A stretch of DNA of 64,000 bases, taken from Mucilaginibacter conchicola. GTDB lineage: Bacteria; Bacteroidota; Bacteroidia; Sphingobacteriales; Sphingobacteriaceae. Of this stretch, positions 7,825 through 15,887 are shown piece by piece. The notes under the pieces were generated by a model, which had not been told where the DNA came from, did not search any database, and saw only the letters and a list, made by a program, of their open reading frames with translations. The first letter of the stretch is position 1; every line of letters starts with the position of its first letter. The position numbers and the translations under genes are program-made. Where the stretch lies: the NCBI RefSeq assembly GCF_003432115.1, contig NZ_QWDC01000002.1, positions 558,001 through 622,000 of the forward strand. Reading direction: 5' to 3'.

Positions 7825-8529
7825 ATGACCGCTACCGAGAAACTGGCAGCATACATAAAGGCACATCCCCATGCTTTTGGCAAAGTAGTGGATGTTGATC
7901 TGCTGCGCGATAAGCTTTACCCGCTTGATTTGACCATCTCTAACACCGACTTGACGGCGGAGCTGGTGTCAGACACCGCTGCATTCAGCCAATATGTTGA
8001 TGAGCGTTTAGCTGCAAATAAATGCCGGTACGCCGTAGGTGGCTACATGGAACATCGTACCATTTATAATCGCAGCGAACTATTTGGCACAGAAGGCGAG
8101 CCTCGCCGCCTGCACCTTGGTGTAGATATCTGGGGGCCTGCCGGTACGCCGGTTTACGCACCCATAGCCGGCGTGGTGCACAGCTTTGCGGATAACAACT
8201 ACTTTGGCGATTACGGGCCCACCATCATCCTTCAACATCAGCTGGAAGGCTTTACGCTGTACAGTTTATACGGGCATTTGAGCCGTACAAGCATTGAAGG
8301 ATTAGCCGTAGGCGATATCATTAAAAAGGATCAGCAGATAGCTGCGTTGGGCAATATTGATGAAAACGGCAGCTGGCCGCCGCACCTGCATTTTCAGCTA
8401 ATGCTGCATATCGGCGATGCCAAAGGCGATTACCCAGGCGTAGGTTACTTCAGCCGCAAAGATGAATACGCGCAAAACATTCCCAACCCGGAGCTTGTTT
8501 TAAACTTTGCCAATGCCATAAAAGCGTAA
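7825..8529 (+). CDS. M23 peptidase-domain protein without signal peptide
   Basis: A 234-residue protein with a C-terminal LytM/M23 domain (about 92-215). The zinc ligands and catalytic residues are visible: His97 and Asp101 in HLGVDIW, His151 in LYGHL, His187 and His189 in PPHLHFQL. Active members cut peptidoglycan cross-links, but this one has no signal peptide, membrane segment or lipobox, and a roughly 90-residue N-terminal region of unknown type. It may be exported another way or act on a cytoplasmic substrate. It is closely linked to rbfA (7 bp). A start further downstream would not create a signal sequence. Confidence 0.82.
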   Translation: MTATEKLAAYIKAHPHAFGKVVDVDLLRDKLYPLDLTISNTDLTAELVSDTAAFSQYVDERLAANKCRYAVGGYMEHRTIYNRSELFGTEGEPRRLHLGVDIWGPAGTPVYAPIAGVVHSFADNNYFGDYGPTIILQHQLEGFTLYSLYGHLSRTSIEGLAVGDIIKKDQQIAALGNIDENGSWPPHLHFQLMLHIGDAKGDYPGVGYFSRKDEYAQNIPNPELVLNFANAIKA

Positions 8530-8565
8530 GGTTTATGTAACGGGTTTATTATGCATACATACTGA

Positions 8566-8595
8566 TTGCATATTTAACATTAGTGCTTATATTTG
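8566..8595 (+). promoter_or_regulatory. Promoter of pdhB
   Basis: TTG (8566-8568), a 19-nt spacer and TAtaTTTG (8588-8595) form a full match to the Bacteroidetes -33/-7 promoter. It predicts a transcript start near 8600 and a leader of about 30 nt before the ATG at 8629. Confidence 0.8.
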
Positions 8596-8628
8596 CCCTC
8601 GCTAAAAAACTTCATTTTTAATAATATA

Positions 8629-9612
8629 ATGAGAGAAATACAATTCAGAGAAGCGCTACGTGAAGCCATGTCGGAAGAAATGCGCAACGATCAGAATATA
8701 TACCTTATGGGCGAAGAGGTTGCCGAATACAACGGTGCCTACAAAGTAAGCCAGGGTATGCTTGATGAATTTGGTGCAAAACGTGTTATTGACACACCTA
8801 TCTCTGAGTTAGGTTTTGCAGGTATCGGTATCGGCTCGGCCATGAACGGCTTACGCCCTATCATCGAGTTCATGACATTCAACTTCTCACTGGTTGCTAT
8901 CGACCAGATCATCAACGGCGCTGCCAAAATGATGTCAATGAGTGGTGGTCAGTTCTCAGTACCAATTGTATTCCGCGGCCCTACCGGTAACGCGGGTATG
9001 CTTAGCTCACAGCACAGCCAGTGCTTTGAGAACTGGTATGCAAACTGCCCGGGCTTAAAGGTTGTGGTTCCATCAAATCCTTATGATGCAAAAGGTCTTT
9101 TAAAATCAGCTATCCTTGATCCGGATCCGGTTATCTTCATGGAATCTGAATTAATGTACGGTGATAAAGGTGAAGTGCCTGAAGAAACCTACTATATTGA
9201 AATTGGCAAAGCAAAAGTTACTAAAGAAGGTACCGATGTTACCTTAGTTGGTTTCGGCAAGATCATGAAAGTGATCCACGCTGCTGCTGCTGAGTTAGAA
9301 AAAGAAGGTATCAGTGCTGAGGTTATCGATCTGCGTTCTGTACGCCCTATTGATTACCCAACCGTTATCGAATCGGTTAAGAAAACCAACCGTTTGGTAA
9401 TTATTGAAGAAAGCTGGCCTTTAGGTTCAATTGCAACCGAGGTTGCCTTTAAAGTACAAAAAGATGCATTTGATTATTTAGATGCACCTATCCTGCGCTT
9501 AACCGGTGGCGACGTACCATTGCCGTACGCACCAACCCTTATCCAGGAGTACCTGCCAAACCCTGAGCGCTTAGTTAAAGCCGTTAAAGAGGTGATGTAC
9601 GTTACTAAGTAA
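8629..9612 (+). CDS. pdhB: Pyruvate dehydrogenase E1 component, beta subunit
   Basis: A 327-residue beta subunit of a thiamine-diphosphate 2-oxoacid dehydrogenase. It shows MREIQFREALREAMSEEM, the TPP-contact region GEEVAEYNGAYKVSQGM, DTPISELGFAGIGIG, and RGPTGNAGMLSSQHSQ with the active-site loop, typical of pyruvate-type E1 beta. It should pair with an E1 alpha chain and E2, none of which is in the window; the fused E1 at 22556 is a separate enzyme. An in-frame TTG lies upstream (8593), but it is inside the -7 box, so the ATG at 8629 is the start. A strong terminator follows. Confidence 0.92.
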   Translation: MREIQFREALREAMSEEMRNDQNIYLMGEEVAEYNGAYKVSQGMLDEFGAKRVIDTPISELGFAGIGIGSAMNGLRPIIEFMTFNFSLVAIDQIINGAAKMMSMSGGQFSVPIVFRGPTGNAGMLSSQHSQCFENWYANCPGLKVVVPSNPYDAKGLLKSAILDPDPVIFMESELMYGDKGEVPEETYYIEIGKAKVTKEGTDVTLVGFGKIMKVIHAAAAELEKEGISAEVIDLRSVRPIDYPTVIESVKKTNRLVIIEESWPLGSIATEVAFKVQKDAFDYLDAPILRLTGGDVPLPYAPTLIQEYLPNPERLVKAVKEVMYVTK

Positions 9613-9633
9613 TTAGTGGCTCACAGATATATT

Positions 9634-9661
9634 AAAACGCCCGCTTAACGCGGGCGTTTTT
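9634..9661 (+). terminator. Terminator of pdhB
   Basis: AAAACGCCCGC (9634-9644) pairs perfectly with GCGGGCGTTTT (9650-9660) around a 5-nt loop, and a T run follows. The flanking A4 makes it usable in both directions. Confidence 0.9.
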
Positions 9662-9679
9662 GTTTTAAGGTCTCTTATT

Positions 9680-9804
9680 GTCATTTCGACAGAGCAGACG
9701 GGGTGTAATGTGCCTTGGGGCGACGAGAAATCTTCTGCATAGACAAGCAAGCGTAAGTGCGTGGCGCAGAAGATTTCTCCTCGCTCTCGCTCGTTCGAAA
9801 TGAC
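9680..9804. repeat. Dispersed palindromic element, type A, copy 1
   Basis: Starts with GTCATTTCGA and ends with TCGAAATGAC. A perfect 14-bp inner pair, GAGAAATCTTCTGC (9725-9738) and GCAGAAGATTTCTC (9766-9779), gives a long cruciform. The end TCGCTCGTTCGAAATGAC is shared with copies at 26545, 29314 and 50781. It is non-coding and has no transposase, so it is a MITE- or REP-like element moved in trans, or a structural repeat. Confidence 0.88.
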
Positions 9805-9862
9805 ATGAGTTACTAAACACTTTCAGCTCTTTTATCCCCCTAAAAACCAATTAAAAAAACAC

Positions 9863-9893
9863 TTTCCTGTTTTAATAAAAATACCTACATTTG
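9863..9893 (+). promoter_or_regulatory. Promoter of the DUF177-rpmF-plsX-fabH operon
   Basis: TTTc (9863-9866), 19 nt, TAcaTTTG (9886-9893) match the Bacteroidetes promoter. Because the -7 box covers 9886-9893, transcription should start near 9900, which rules out the in-frame TTG at 9891 as the start codon of the first gene. Confidence 0.75.
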
Positions 9894-9911
9894 CGGGCTA
9901 ATTGTTGCTCA

Positions 9912-10433
9912 TTGAAATCGCTACGCACATATTCAATACCATTCGCCGGCTTAAAGCTGGGCAAGCATTTATTTGAATACGAGATTAACGACGAGTTTTT
10001 CGGCGAGTTTGATTATTCGCTGGTAAAAAAGGCTAACCTGGTATGCAAAGTAGAACTGGACAAGCAGGAAACGATGCTTATCCTTAACTTTGATATTACC
10101 GGTACCGTAACCGCCACCTGCGACAGGTGCTTAGCTGAATACGAGCAGCCGGTTAATGTGCACGAGCAACAAATTGCCCGCTTCACCGAAGAGGAAATGG
10201 GCGAAGATGATGATATTATTACCCTCGGCAAAAACGATCACGAGATCAATATTGCCGGGCTGGTGTATGAATATGTTAACGTTTCCCTGCCGTTTATTGC
10301 AAACTGCAGCAACCAGGGCGACGGAAAACAATGTGACGAGGAAATGCTGAAAAACTTGAATAAGCTTTCAGTAAATGATGAACAGGAACAGAACGCAGAC
10401 CCGAGATGGGAAGCGCTCAAAAAATTAAAATAA
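9912..10433 (+). CDS. DUF177 (YceD-like) ribosome/23S rRNA accumulation protein
   Basis: A 173-residue DUF177 protein, the conserved neighbour of rpmF across bacteria; E. coli YceD is needed for normal 23S rRNA levels. It has KLGKHLFEYE, the central strand pair, CDRC (the family's CxRCL motif) and a later cysteine pair in NCSNQGDGKQC. The start is taken as TTG at 9912 (ttgaaatcg), because family members begin near KSLRTY and the earlier TTG lies in the promoter. The gene opens the operon; rpmF follows 12 bp later. Confidence 0.85.
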   Translation: MKSLRTYSIPFAGLKLGKHLFEYEINDEFFGEFDYSLVKKANLVCKVELDKQETMLILNFDITGTVTATCDRCLAEYEQPVNVHEQQIARFTEEEMGEDDDIITLGKNDHEINIAGLVYEYVNVSLPFIANCSNQGDGKQCDEEMLKNLNKLSVNDEQEQNADPRWEALKKLK

Positions 10434-10445
10434 TACAAAAAGGTT

Positions 10446-10637
10446 ATGGCACATCCAAAACGCAAAATTTCAAAATCAAGAAGAGATAAACGCAGAACGC
10501 ACTACAAAGCTGACTTGCCTTCATTAACTACTTGCCAAACTACCGGCGCAGTACACTTGCCGCACAGAGCATACACTGTTGATGGTAACGTTTACTTCAA
10601 CGGTAAAATCCTTATTGAGAAAGCAGTAGCAGTTTAA
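10446..10637 (+). CDS. rpmF: 50S ribosomal protein L32
   Basis: A 63-residue basic ribosomal protein with the L32 start AHPKRKISKSRRDKRRTHY. Only one cysteine remains of the zinc ribbon (Cys29 in TTCQTTGAVHLPH), so this is the zinc-independent form. The place between DUF177 and plsX is the usual one and ties ribosome and membrane synthesis. Spacing to plsX is 16 bp. Confidence 0.97.
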   Translation: MAHPKRKISKSRRDKRRTHYKADLPSLTTCQTTGAVHLPHRAYTVDGNVYFNGKILIEKAVAV

Positions 10638-10653
10638 GTTTAATTTTCTGAGA

Positions 10654-11592
10654 ATGAAGATTGGCTTAGACATTATGGGCGGTGACTACGCTCCTAAAGC
10701 AGCGGTTTTAGGAGCTATCGAAGCTTGTAAAACATTAACAGCCGGGCAGCAGCTTGTGCTTATTGGCGACAAGGAAGCTGCCCTCGCTATTCTCAATGAA
10801 AATAACTTTAGTGCCGATAACTTTGAGTTTGTACACACAACTGAGGTTATTGGTATGGGCGAACACCCAACTAAAGCGATTGTACAGAAACCAAACTCGA
10901 GCATTGCCGTGGGTTTCCAGATGCTAAAAGAAGGTGCTATTGATGCATTTTCATCGGCAGGGAACACTGGTGCTATGCTGGTTGGCAGTATGTTCAGCGT
11001 AAAAAATATCCCGGGCGTTACACGCCCGGCCATGACTACCATAGTACCCAAACTGAAAGGCGGTTTGGGTATTATTTTGGACGTAGGTGCCAATGCCGAT
11101 TGCAAGCCGGATAACCTGCTGCAATTTGGTGTTTTAGGCAGCCTGCTTGCCGAATCTGTTTACGGTATCCCCAACCCTCGCGTAGCGCTTATGAACATAG
11201 GCGAAGAAGAGGAAAAAGGCAACTTACTCAGCCTTGCAACCTATCCCTTAATGAAGGATACCAAGCTGTTTAACTTTGTTGGCAACGTAGAAGGCCGCGA
11301 CCTGTTTAACGATAATAACGATGTTATTGTGTGCGATGGCTTCACTGGCAACGTTATGCTTAAACTGGCAGAATCTTTCTATGTTATCACACTTAAAAAG
11401 AAGTTAAAAGACGAATTTTTAGATCGTTTTAATTATGAACAATACGGTGGCAGCCCTATCTTAGGTGTTAATGCCCCTGTTGTTGTTGGCCACGGCATCT
11501 CAAGCCCCGAGGCCATCAAGAACATGGTATTGCTTTCAAAAAACATGATCGAGACCAATCTTGTTGACAAAATAAAACTGGCTTTTCAGTAA
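10654..11592 (+). CDS. plsX: Phosphate acyltransferase PlsX
   Basis: Makes acyl-phosphate from acyl-ACP and phosphate, the first step of the PlsX/PlsY route to phosphatidic acid. It is 312 residues, peripheral to the membrane. Family marks are the start IGLDIMGGDYAPKAAVLGA, SAGNTGAML, LDVGANADCKP, LMNIGEEEEKGN and VCDGFTGNVMLKLAE. The fabH gene follows 12 bp downstream, in the conserved order plsX-fabH. Confidence 0.96.
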   Translation: MKIGLDIMGGDYAPKAAVLGAIEACKTLTAGQQLVLIGDKEAALAILNENNFSADNFEFVHTTEVIGMGEHPTKAIVQKPNSSIAVGFQMLKEGAIDAFSSAGNTGAMLVGSMFSVKNIPGVTRPAMTTIVPKLKGGLGIILDVGANADCKPDNLLQFGVLGSLLAESVYGIPNPRVALMNIGEEEEKGNLLSLATYPLMKDTKLFNFVGNVEGRDLFNDNNDVIVCDGFTGNVMLKLAESFYVITLKKKLKDEFLDRFNYEQYGGSPILGVNAPVVVGHGISSPEAIKNMVLLSKNMIETNLVDKIKLAFQ

Positions 11593-11604
11593 AGAAAATA
11601 TAGA

Positions 11605-12594
11605 ATGAGCAAAATTACTGCTGCTATCACCGCTGTTAATGGTTATGTACCCGAGTACGTTTTAACCAACCACGAGCTGGAAACAATGGTGGAAACTAAT
11701 GACGAGTGGATAACCACCCGTACCGGCATTAAGGAGCGAAGGATATTAAAAGGCGAAGGCCTTGCTACCTCTGATATGGCCGTTCCGGCTGTTGAGGGTC
11801 TCCTTAAAAAACGCGGCATCACTGCCGAAGAGATCGATCTGATCATCTTTTGTACTACTACCCCCGATATGCCTTTCCCGGCAACCGCTAACGTACTTGC
11901 ACATAAAATAGGCGCAAAAAACGCCTGGGGTTATGATCTGCAGGCAGCGTGTTCAGGTTTCATATTCGGCTTAACTACCGGCGCTCAGTTCATTGAGAGC
12001 GGCAAGCATAAAAAAGTATTGGTTGTAGGTGGCGATAAAATGTCATCTATCATTAACTACCAGGACCGCGCAACCTGTATCATTTTTGGTGATGGTTGTG
12101 GCTGTGCCCTGCTTGAGCCAAATACCGAAGGCTATGGCATTATTGATTCTGTATTGAAAAGCGATGGCGCCGGTGCCCAGTTGTTATTCCAAAAAGCAGG
12201 TGGTTCTTTACACCCTGCAACTCACGAAACTGTTGATGCTAAAGAGCACTACGCATACCAGGAAGGCCAGGCGGTGTTTAAATTTGCCGTAACCAATATG
12301 GCCGATGTTGCTGCCGAAGTATTAGAACGCAACAGCCTTACAGGTGATGATATTGCATGGTTAGTACCACACCAGGCCAACAAACGCATTATTGATGCTA
12401 CCGCTAACCGCATTGGTTTAACATCAGAAAAAGTGATCGTTAACATCGAGCGCTTTGGTAACACTACCAACGGCACCATACCATTGTGTTTATGGGAGTG
12501 GGAAAGCAAATTCAAAAAAGGCGATAACCTTATCTTAGCTGCCTTTGGCGGTGGCTTTACCTGGGGTTCTATCTACCTTAAATGGGCTTATTAA
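11605..12594 (+). CDS. fabH: 3-oxoacyl-ACP synthase III
   Basis: Condenses acetyl-CoA with malonyl-ACP to start fatty-acid synthesis (329 residues). The Cys-His-Asn triad is visible: Cys116 in QAACSGFIFG, His256 in VPHQANKRI and Asn286 in RFGNTTNGT. The C-terminal glycine-rich FGGGFTWGS is also present. The 154-bp spacer to accB is long for this operon and holds a repeat arm (12679-12711). Confidence 0.96.
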   Translation: MSKITAAITAVNGYVPEYVLTNHELETMVETNDEWITTRTGIKERRILKGEGLATSDMAVPAVEGLLKKRGITAEEIDLIIFCTTTPDMPFPATANVLAHKIGAKNAWGYDLQAACSGFIFGLTTGAQFIESGKHKKVLVVGGDKMSSIINYQDRATCIIFGDGCGCALLEPNTEGYGIIDSVLKSDGAGAQLLFQKAGGSLHPATHETVDAKEHYAYQEGQAVFKFAVTNMADVAAEVLERNSLTGDDIAWLVPHQANKRIIDATANRIGLTSEKVIVNIERFGNTTNGTIPLCLWEWESKFKKGDNLILAAFGGGFTWGSIYLKWAY

Positions 12595-12678
12595 CGTAAC
12601 CTCTCAGGTGCAATGGTTTGTGTTAAACAGATCAAAACATCCTGAGATGCTACATGTTAACAATAAATAACCGAAATT

Positions 12679-12711
12679 CACCTGCACATCTGCATATTTG
12701 CACATTGCACA
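12679..12711 (+). repeat. TGCACATCTG-type repeat arm before accB
   Basis: Built from the words CACCTGCACATCTG and ATTTGCACAT. A near copy in the same direction lies at 13286-13320 and an inverted copy at 13235-13268, so the arms bracket accB. The rest of the fabH-accB spacer shows no gene. Confidence 0.75.
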
Positions 12712-12748
12712 TTAATAACTAATTTTATCCAAACCAATTATCGCTACT

Positions 12749-13234
12749 ATGGATATTAAACAAATTCAGGATCTAATACGCTTCGTATCAAAATCAGGCG
12801 TTAATGAAGTTTCTATCGAGCAGGAAAATTTTAAAATTACAATAAAAACCAACGAGGCTCCTACTTATGTAAGCGCTACTATCCCTGCGCAAGCAGCTCC
12901 GTTGGCAGCAGCACCTGCAGCACAACCTGCAAGCCTGCCGGCAGCAACGCCTGCCGCAGCACCAGCGGCACCTGCAGCAGCTGAAAACGCAAACTACATC
13001 ACTATCAAATCGCCAATGATCGGTACTTTCTACCGTTCATCATCACCAGATAAGCCAAGCTTTGCAAACGTTGGTGACGATATTAGCGCAGGTAACGTAG
13101 TTTGTATTATTGAGGCAATGAAATTGTTCAATGAGATCGAATCTGAAGTATCAGGCCGTATTGTAAAAGTATTGGTTGAGAACGCTTCTCCGGTTGAGTA
13201 CGACCAGCCGTTATTTTTAGTTGAACCTAAGTAA
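12749..13234 (+). CDS. accB: Biotin carboxyl carrier protein of acetyl-CoA carboxylase
   Basis: A 161-residue BCCP. The N-terminal part (1-45) is followed by an Ala/Pro-rich hinge (about 46-80) and a biotinyl domain with biotin-accepting Lys125 in [13 protein letters not shown]. Together with AccC it forms the carboxylase half of the enzyme that makes malonyl-CoA; accA and accD are not in the window. Flanked on both sides by spacers carrying the same repeat words. Confidence 0.96.
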   Translation: MDIKQIQDLIRFVSKSGVNEVSIEQENFKITIKTNEAPTYVSATIPAQAAPLAAAPAAQPASLPAATPAAAPAAPAAAENANYITIKSPMIGTFYRSSSPDKPSFANVGDDISAGNVVCIIEAMKLFNEIESEVSGRIVKVLVENASPVEYDQPLFLVEPK

Positions 13235-13320
13235 GTGTGCAAATGTGCAGATATGCAAATGTGCAAATAAAGCGCATTCAATTAATCTGCACACCTGCAC
13301 ATCTGTAATTTGCACATCTG
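13235..13320. repeat. Inverted TGCACATCTG-type repeat pair between accB and accC
   Basis: Left arm 13235-13268 (words GTGTGCAAATGTGCAGAT) and right arm 13286-13320 (words CTGCACACCTGCACATCTG) are largely reverse complements with a 17-nt loop. The transcript could form a long imperfect hairpin just before the accC start at 13327. It may limit read-through or protect the upstream mRNA end; no T run follows. Confidence 0.8.
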
Positions 13321-13326
13321 AAAATT

Positions 13327-14661
13327 ATGTTTAAAAAAATATTAATAGCTAACCGTGGTGAAATTGCCTTGCGTATTATACGCACCTGTAAGGAAATGGG
13401 CATTAAAACCGTAGCTGTTTACTCCACTGCCGACCGCGACAGCCTTCACGTGCGTTTTGCCGACGAAGCTGTATGTATTGGCCCCCCTGTAAGCCGCGAT
13501 TCATACTTAAATATCCCTAACATCATATCAGCTGCAGAGCTAACCAACGCCGATGCTATCCATCCGGGTTATGGTTTCCTGTCAGAGAATGCAAAGTTCT
13601 CTGCTATCTGTGCTGAGTATGGCATCAAATTCATTGGCGCAACTGCCGATCAGATTAATGCTATGGGCGATAAAGCTTCGGCTAAAGAAACCATGAAAAA
13701 GGCTGGTGTACCTACCATCCCTGGTTCAGAAGGTTTGTTATCTGATGTGAAACAAGGTCTTACTATCGCCAAAAAAATTGGCTACCCTGTTATACTTAAA
13801 GCTACTGCCGGTGGTGGTGGCCGTGGTATGCGTGTAGTTTGGAAAGACGAAGAATTTGAACCTGCCTGGGACAGCGCACGTGCTGAGTCTGGTGCAGCCT
13901 TTGGTAACGATGGCCTTTACATGGAAAAATATGTTGAGGACCCACGCCACATTGAGATACAGGTAGTAGGCGACCAATATGGTAAAGTTTGCCACCTTTC
14001 AGAGCGCGATTGCTCTATCCAGCGCCGTCACCAAAAACTGGTTGAAGAGGCACCATCTCCGTTCATGACCGAGAAACTTCGTAAAAAAATGGGCGATGCG
14101 GCTATCAAAGGTGCAAAAGCCGTTAAATACGAAGGTGCAGGTACAGTAGAGTTTTTGGTTGATAAGAACCGTAACTTCTACTTTATGGAGATGAACACCC
14201 GTATCCAGGTAGAGCACCCGGTTACCGAAGAGGTAATTAACTTTGACCTGATAAAAGAGCAGATAAAAGTTGCTGCAGGTATTCCTATCTCAGGTAAAAA
14301 CTACGAACCAACAATGTGCGCTATCGAATGCCGCATTAATGCTGAAGATCCGGCAAACGGTTTCCGCCCTTCACCGGGTAAAATAACAAACTTCCACTCA
14401 CCGGGTGGCCATGGTGTACGTATTGATACCCACGTTTACAGTGGTTACGTTATCCCGCCAAACTACGACTCGATGATAGCCAAGGTTATCTGCGTAGCCC
14501 AAACCCGCGAAGAAGCGCTTTCTACCATGGAGCGTGCGTTAAGTGAGTTTGTTATTGAGGGTATTAAAACTACCATTCCGTTCCACTTAAAGTTGCTGAA
14601 AGACCCTAACTTCCGTGCGGGTAACTTCACAACCAAGTTTATGGAAACCTTTGAGTTTTAA
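13327..14661 (+). CDS. accC: Biotin carboxylase subunit of acetyl-CoA carboxylase
   Basis: A 444-residue ATP-grasp enzyme that carboxylates the biotin of AccB. It has the N-terminal [31 protein letters not shown], the glycine-rich ATP loop [12 protein letters not shown] (about 155-166), HIEIQVVGD, the [11 protein letters not shown] block and [14 protein letters not shown]. Normal length. A terminator directly follows, before tatC. Confidence 0.97.
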   Translation: MFKKILIANRGEIALRIIRTCKEMGIKTVAVYSTADRDSLHVRFADEAVCIGPPVSRDSYLNIPNIISAAELTNADAIHPGYGFLSENAKFSAICAEYGIKFIGATADQINAMGDKASAKETMKKAGVPTIPGSEGLLSDVKQGLTIAKKIGYPVILKATAGGGGRGMRVVWKDEEFEPAWDSARAESGAAFGNDGLYMEKYVEDPRHIEIQVVGDQYGKVCHLSERDCSIQRRHQKLVEEAPSPFMTEKLRKKMGDAAIKGAKAVKYEGAGTVEFLVDKNRNFYFMEMNTRIQVEHPVTEEVINFDLIKEQIKVAAGIPISGKNYEPTMCAIECRINAEDPANGFRPSPGKITNFHSPGGHGVRIDTHVYSGYVIPPNYDSMIAKVICVAQTREEALSTMERALSEFVIEGIKTTIPFHLKLLKDPNFRAGNFTTKFMETFEF

Positions 14662-14703
14662 TAACCACAAAAAATCTTTATAGTAATATACAACGTAAAT
14701 CAT

Positions 14704-14728
14704 ATCCCCACCCTAACGTGGGGATTTT
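14704..14728 (+). terminator. Terminator of the acc operon, abutting tatC
   Basis: ATCCCCAC (14704-14711) pairs with GTGGGGAT (14718-14725) around CCTAAC, followed by T4. It ends directly before the first possible tatC ATG (14729), so tatC expression may depend on read-through or be attenuated by this hairpin. Confidence 0.75.
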
Positions 14729-14734
14729 ATGCAA

Positions 14735-15595
14735 ATGAGCGATAATAAATTAATCAAAGCTATTAAGGAAAAAGGCCAGAACATGGAAGCCGAAATGTCG
14801 TTCTTTGACCACCTCGAAGAACTGCGCTGGCACCTGGTACGCTCGGCCATTGCCGTTTGTATATTCATGGGCGTTGCGTTTTACTATTACGATTTTATTT
14901 TCGCAACAGTAATTATGGGGCCAAGTAAGCCAAGTTTCTGGACATACCGGATGCTTTGTAAACTGGGCGATGCACTGCACCGGGATGGCTTTTGCGTAAA
15001 CAAGATCAATATAAAATTGATGAATAATGAAATGGCGGGCCAGTTTACCCTCCAGATCAACTCTGCATTAATGATAGGCCTTGTACTGGGTTTCCCTTAC
15101 CTGCTTTGGGAGATTTGGCGTTTTGTAAAGCCAGCCCTGCACGAGAAAGAACGCAAAGCAGCAGGTGGCTTCGTTTTTTATGCTACCATCCTGTTTGTTA
15201 TCGGTATCATGTTCGGGTATTACATTATTACCCCTATGTCGGTTAACTTTTTGGCAAGTTATACGGTAAGTGCCGATATCACCAACTGGTTCTCTATCGA
15301 TTCTTATATCTCATCGGTAGCCACATTAACACTGGCCAGCGGTGCGGTATTCCAGCTGCCAATATTGGTTTACATATTGTCAAGCTTAGGCATATTAACA
15401 CCAAAATACATGCGTAACGGCCGCCGTTATGCAATTGTGATCATCTTGATCATTGCGGCAGTTATCACCCCAACGCCGGATATGCTCACCATGACCGTGG
15501 TAAGTATCCCGCTGTTTGTACTTTACGAAGTAGGTATAGTGGTAGCAGGGGTTGTTGAAAAACGCAAAAAAGCAAGAGAATTAGCAGGCGAATAA
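14735..15595 (+). CDS. tatC: Twin-arginine translocase subunit TatC
   Basis: A 286-residue integral membrane protein, the core of the Tat system that exports folded proteins. It has the cytoplasmic signature SFFDHLEELRWHLVRS, six predicted membrane segments, FPYLLWEIWRFVKPALHEKER (the family's conserved loop, including the Glu before KER) and PTPDMLTM near the end. The first periplasmic loop is long (about 55-100), usual in Bacteroidetes. An ATG two codons earlier (14729) touches the terminator stem, so I prefer 14735. tatA/tatB are not in the window. Confidence 0.95.
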   Translation: MSDNKLIKAIKEKGQNMEAEMSFFDHLEELRWHLVRSAIAVCIFMGVAFYYYDFIFATVIMGPSKPSFWTYRMLCKLGDALHRDGFCVNKINIKLMNNEMAGQFTLQINSALMIGLVLGFPYLLWEIWRFVKPALHEKERKAAGGFVFYATILFVIGIMFGYYIITPMSVNFLASYTVSADITNWFSIDSYISSVATLTLASGAVFQLPILVYILSSLGILTPKYMRNGRRYAIVIILIIAAVITPTPDMLTMTVVSIPLFVLYEVGIVVAGVVEKRKKARELAGE

Positions 15596-15628
15596 GTCCT
15601 GTTGAATATCGAACACTGAATTTTGAAT

Positions 15629-15667
15629 GCCGGATAATGAAGTTAGACTTTGTTATCCGGCTTTTTT
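15629..15667 (+). terminator. Terminator of tatC
   Basis: GCCGGATAA (15629-15637) pairs with TTATCCGGC (15653-15661), followed by six T. The 15-nt loop is long but the stem is perfect. Confidence 0.82.
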
Positions 15668-15688
15668 GTTTAAGGTTACCACCCATTT

Positions 15689-15783
15689 CGTCATTGCGAG
15701 GTACGAAGCAATCTCTTCAGGACAATTTGACTCCCTGCATGGCAGACTTGCTAAAAGAGATTGCTTCGTACCTCGCAATGACG
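15689..15783. repeat. Dispersed palindromic element, type B, perfect copy
   Basis: The ends form a perfect 27-bp inverted repeat: 15689-15715, starting CGTCATTGCGAGGTACGAAG, and 15757-15783, its exact reverse complement. The 41-nt centre is not palindromic. Perfect arms suggest a recent insertion or strong selection. Related copies lie at 29242, 39138 and 44180. Confidence 0.92.
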
Positions 15784-15853
15784 CGTTTACTTTTCATTCG
15801 TTGTTCGATATTATCCCCCTCACACGCTCCCCATTTCCAACAAAATCTTTACC

Positions 15854-15882
15854 TTCGGCAACATATTTAAACTTTAAATTTG
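15854..15882 (+). promoter_or_regulatory. Probable promoter of rpiB
   Basis: TAaaTTTG (15875-15882) is an exact -7 box with a weak -33 box TTcG (15854-15857) 17 nt upstream. It ends 5 nt before the ATG at 15888, again predicting a leaderless or nearly leaderless mRNA. An alternative -7-like TAccTTCG stands at 15850. Confidence 0.5.
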
Positions 15883-15887
15883 AGCTG

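Larger units (their letters stand above)
15604..15812. repeat. Nested inverted repeats downstream of tatC
   Basis: An outer pair, GAATATCGAACACTGAAT (from 15604) and ATTCGTTGTTCGATATT (to 15812), are approximate reverse complements. Inside them lie the tatC terminator (15629-15667) and a type B palindromic element (15689-15783). The outer words are low-complexity relatives of GAATATCGAACA, which I recall as common in Bacteroidetes spacers. No gene is seen between 15596 and 15887. Confidence 0.65.

Noticed and set aside
9891..9911. Upstream TTG start for DUF177
   Set aside because: The codon is part of the -7 promoter box, so it would not be transcribed.
12881..12990. GCA/CCT-rich repeat in accB as a DNA repeat
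   Set aside because: It is the Ala/Pro hinge usual in biotin carrier proteins.
15627..15887. N-terminal extension of rpiB by 87 codons
   Set aside because: It translates the palindromic element and terminator and has no family match; the RpiB fold begins at 15888.
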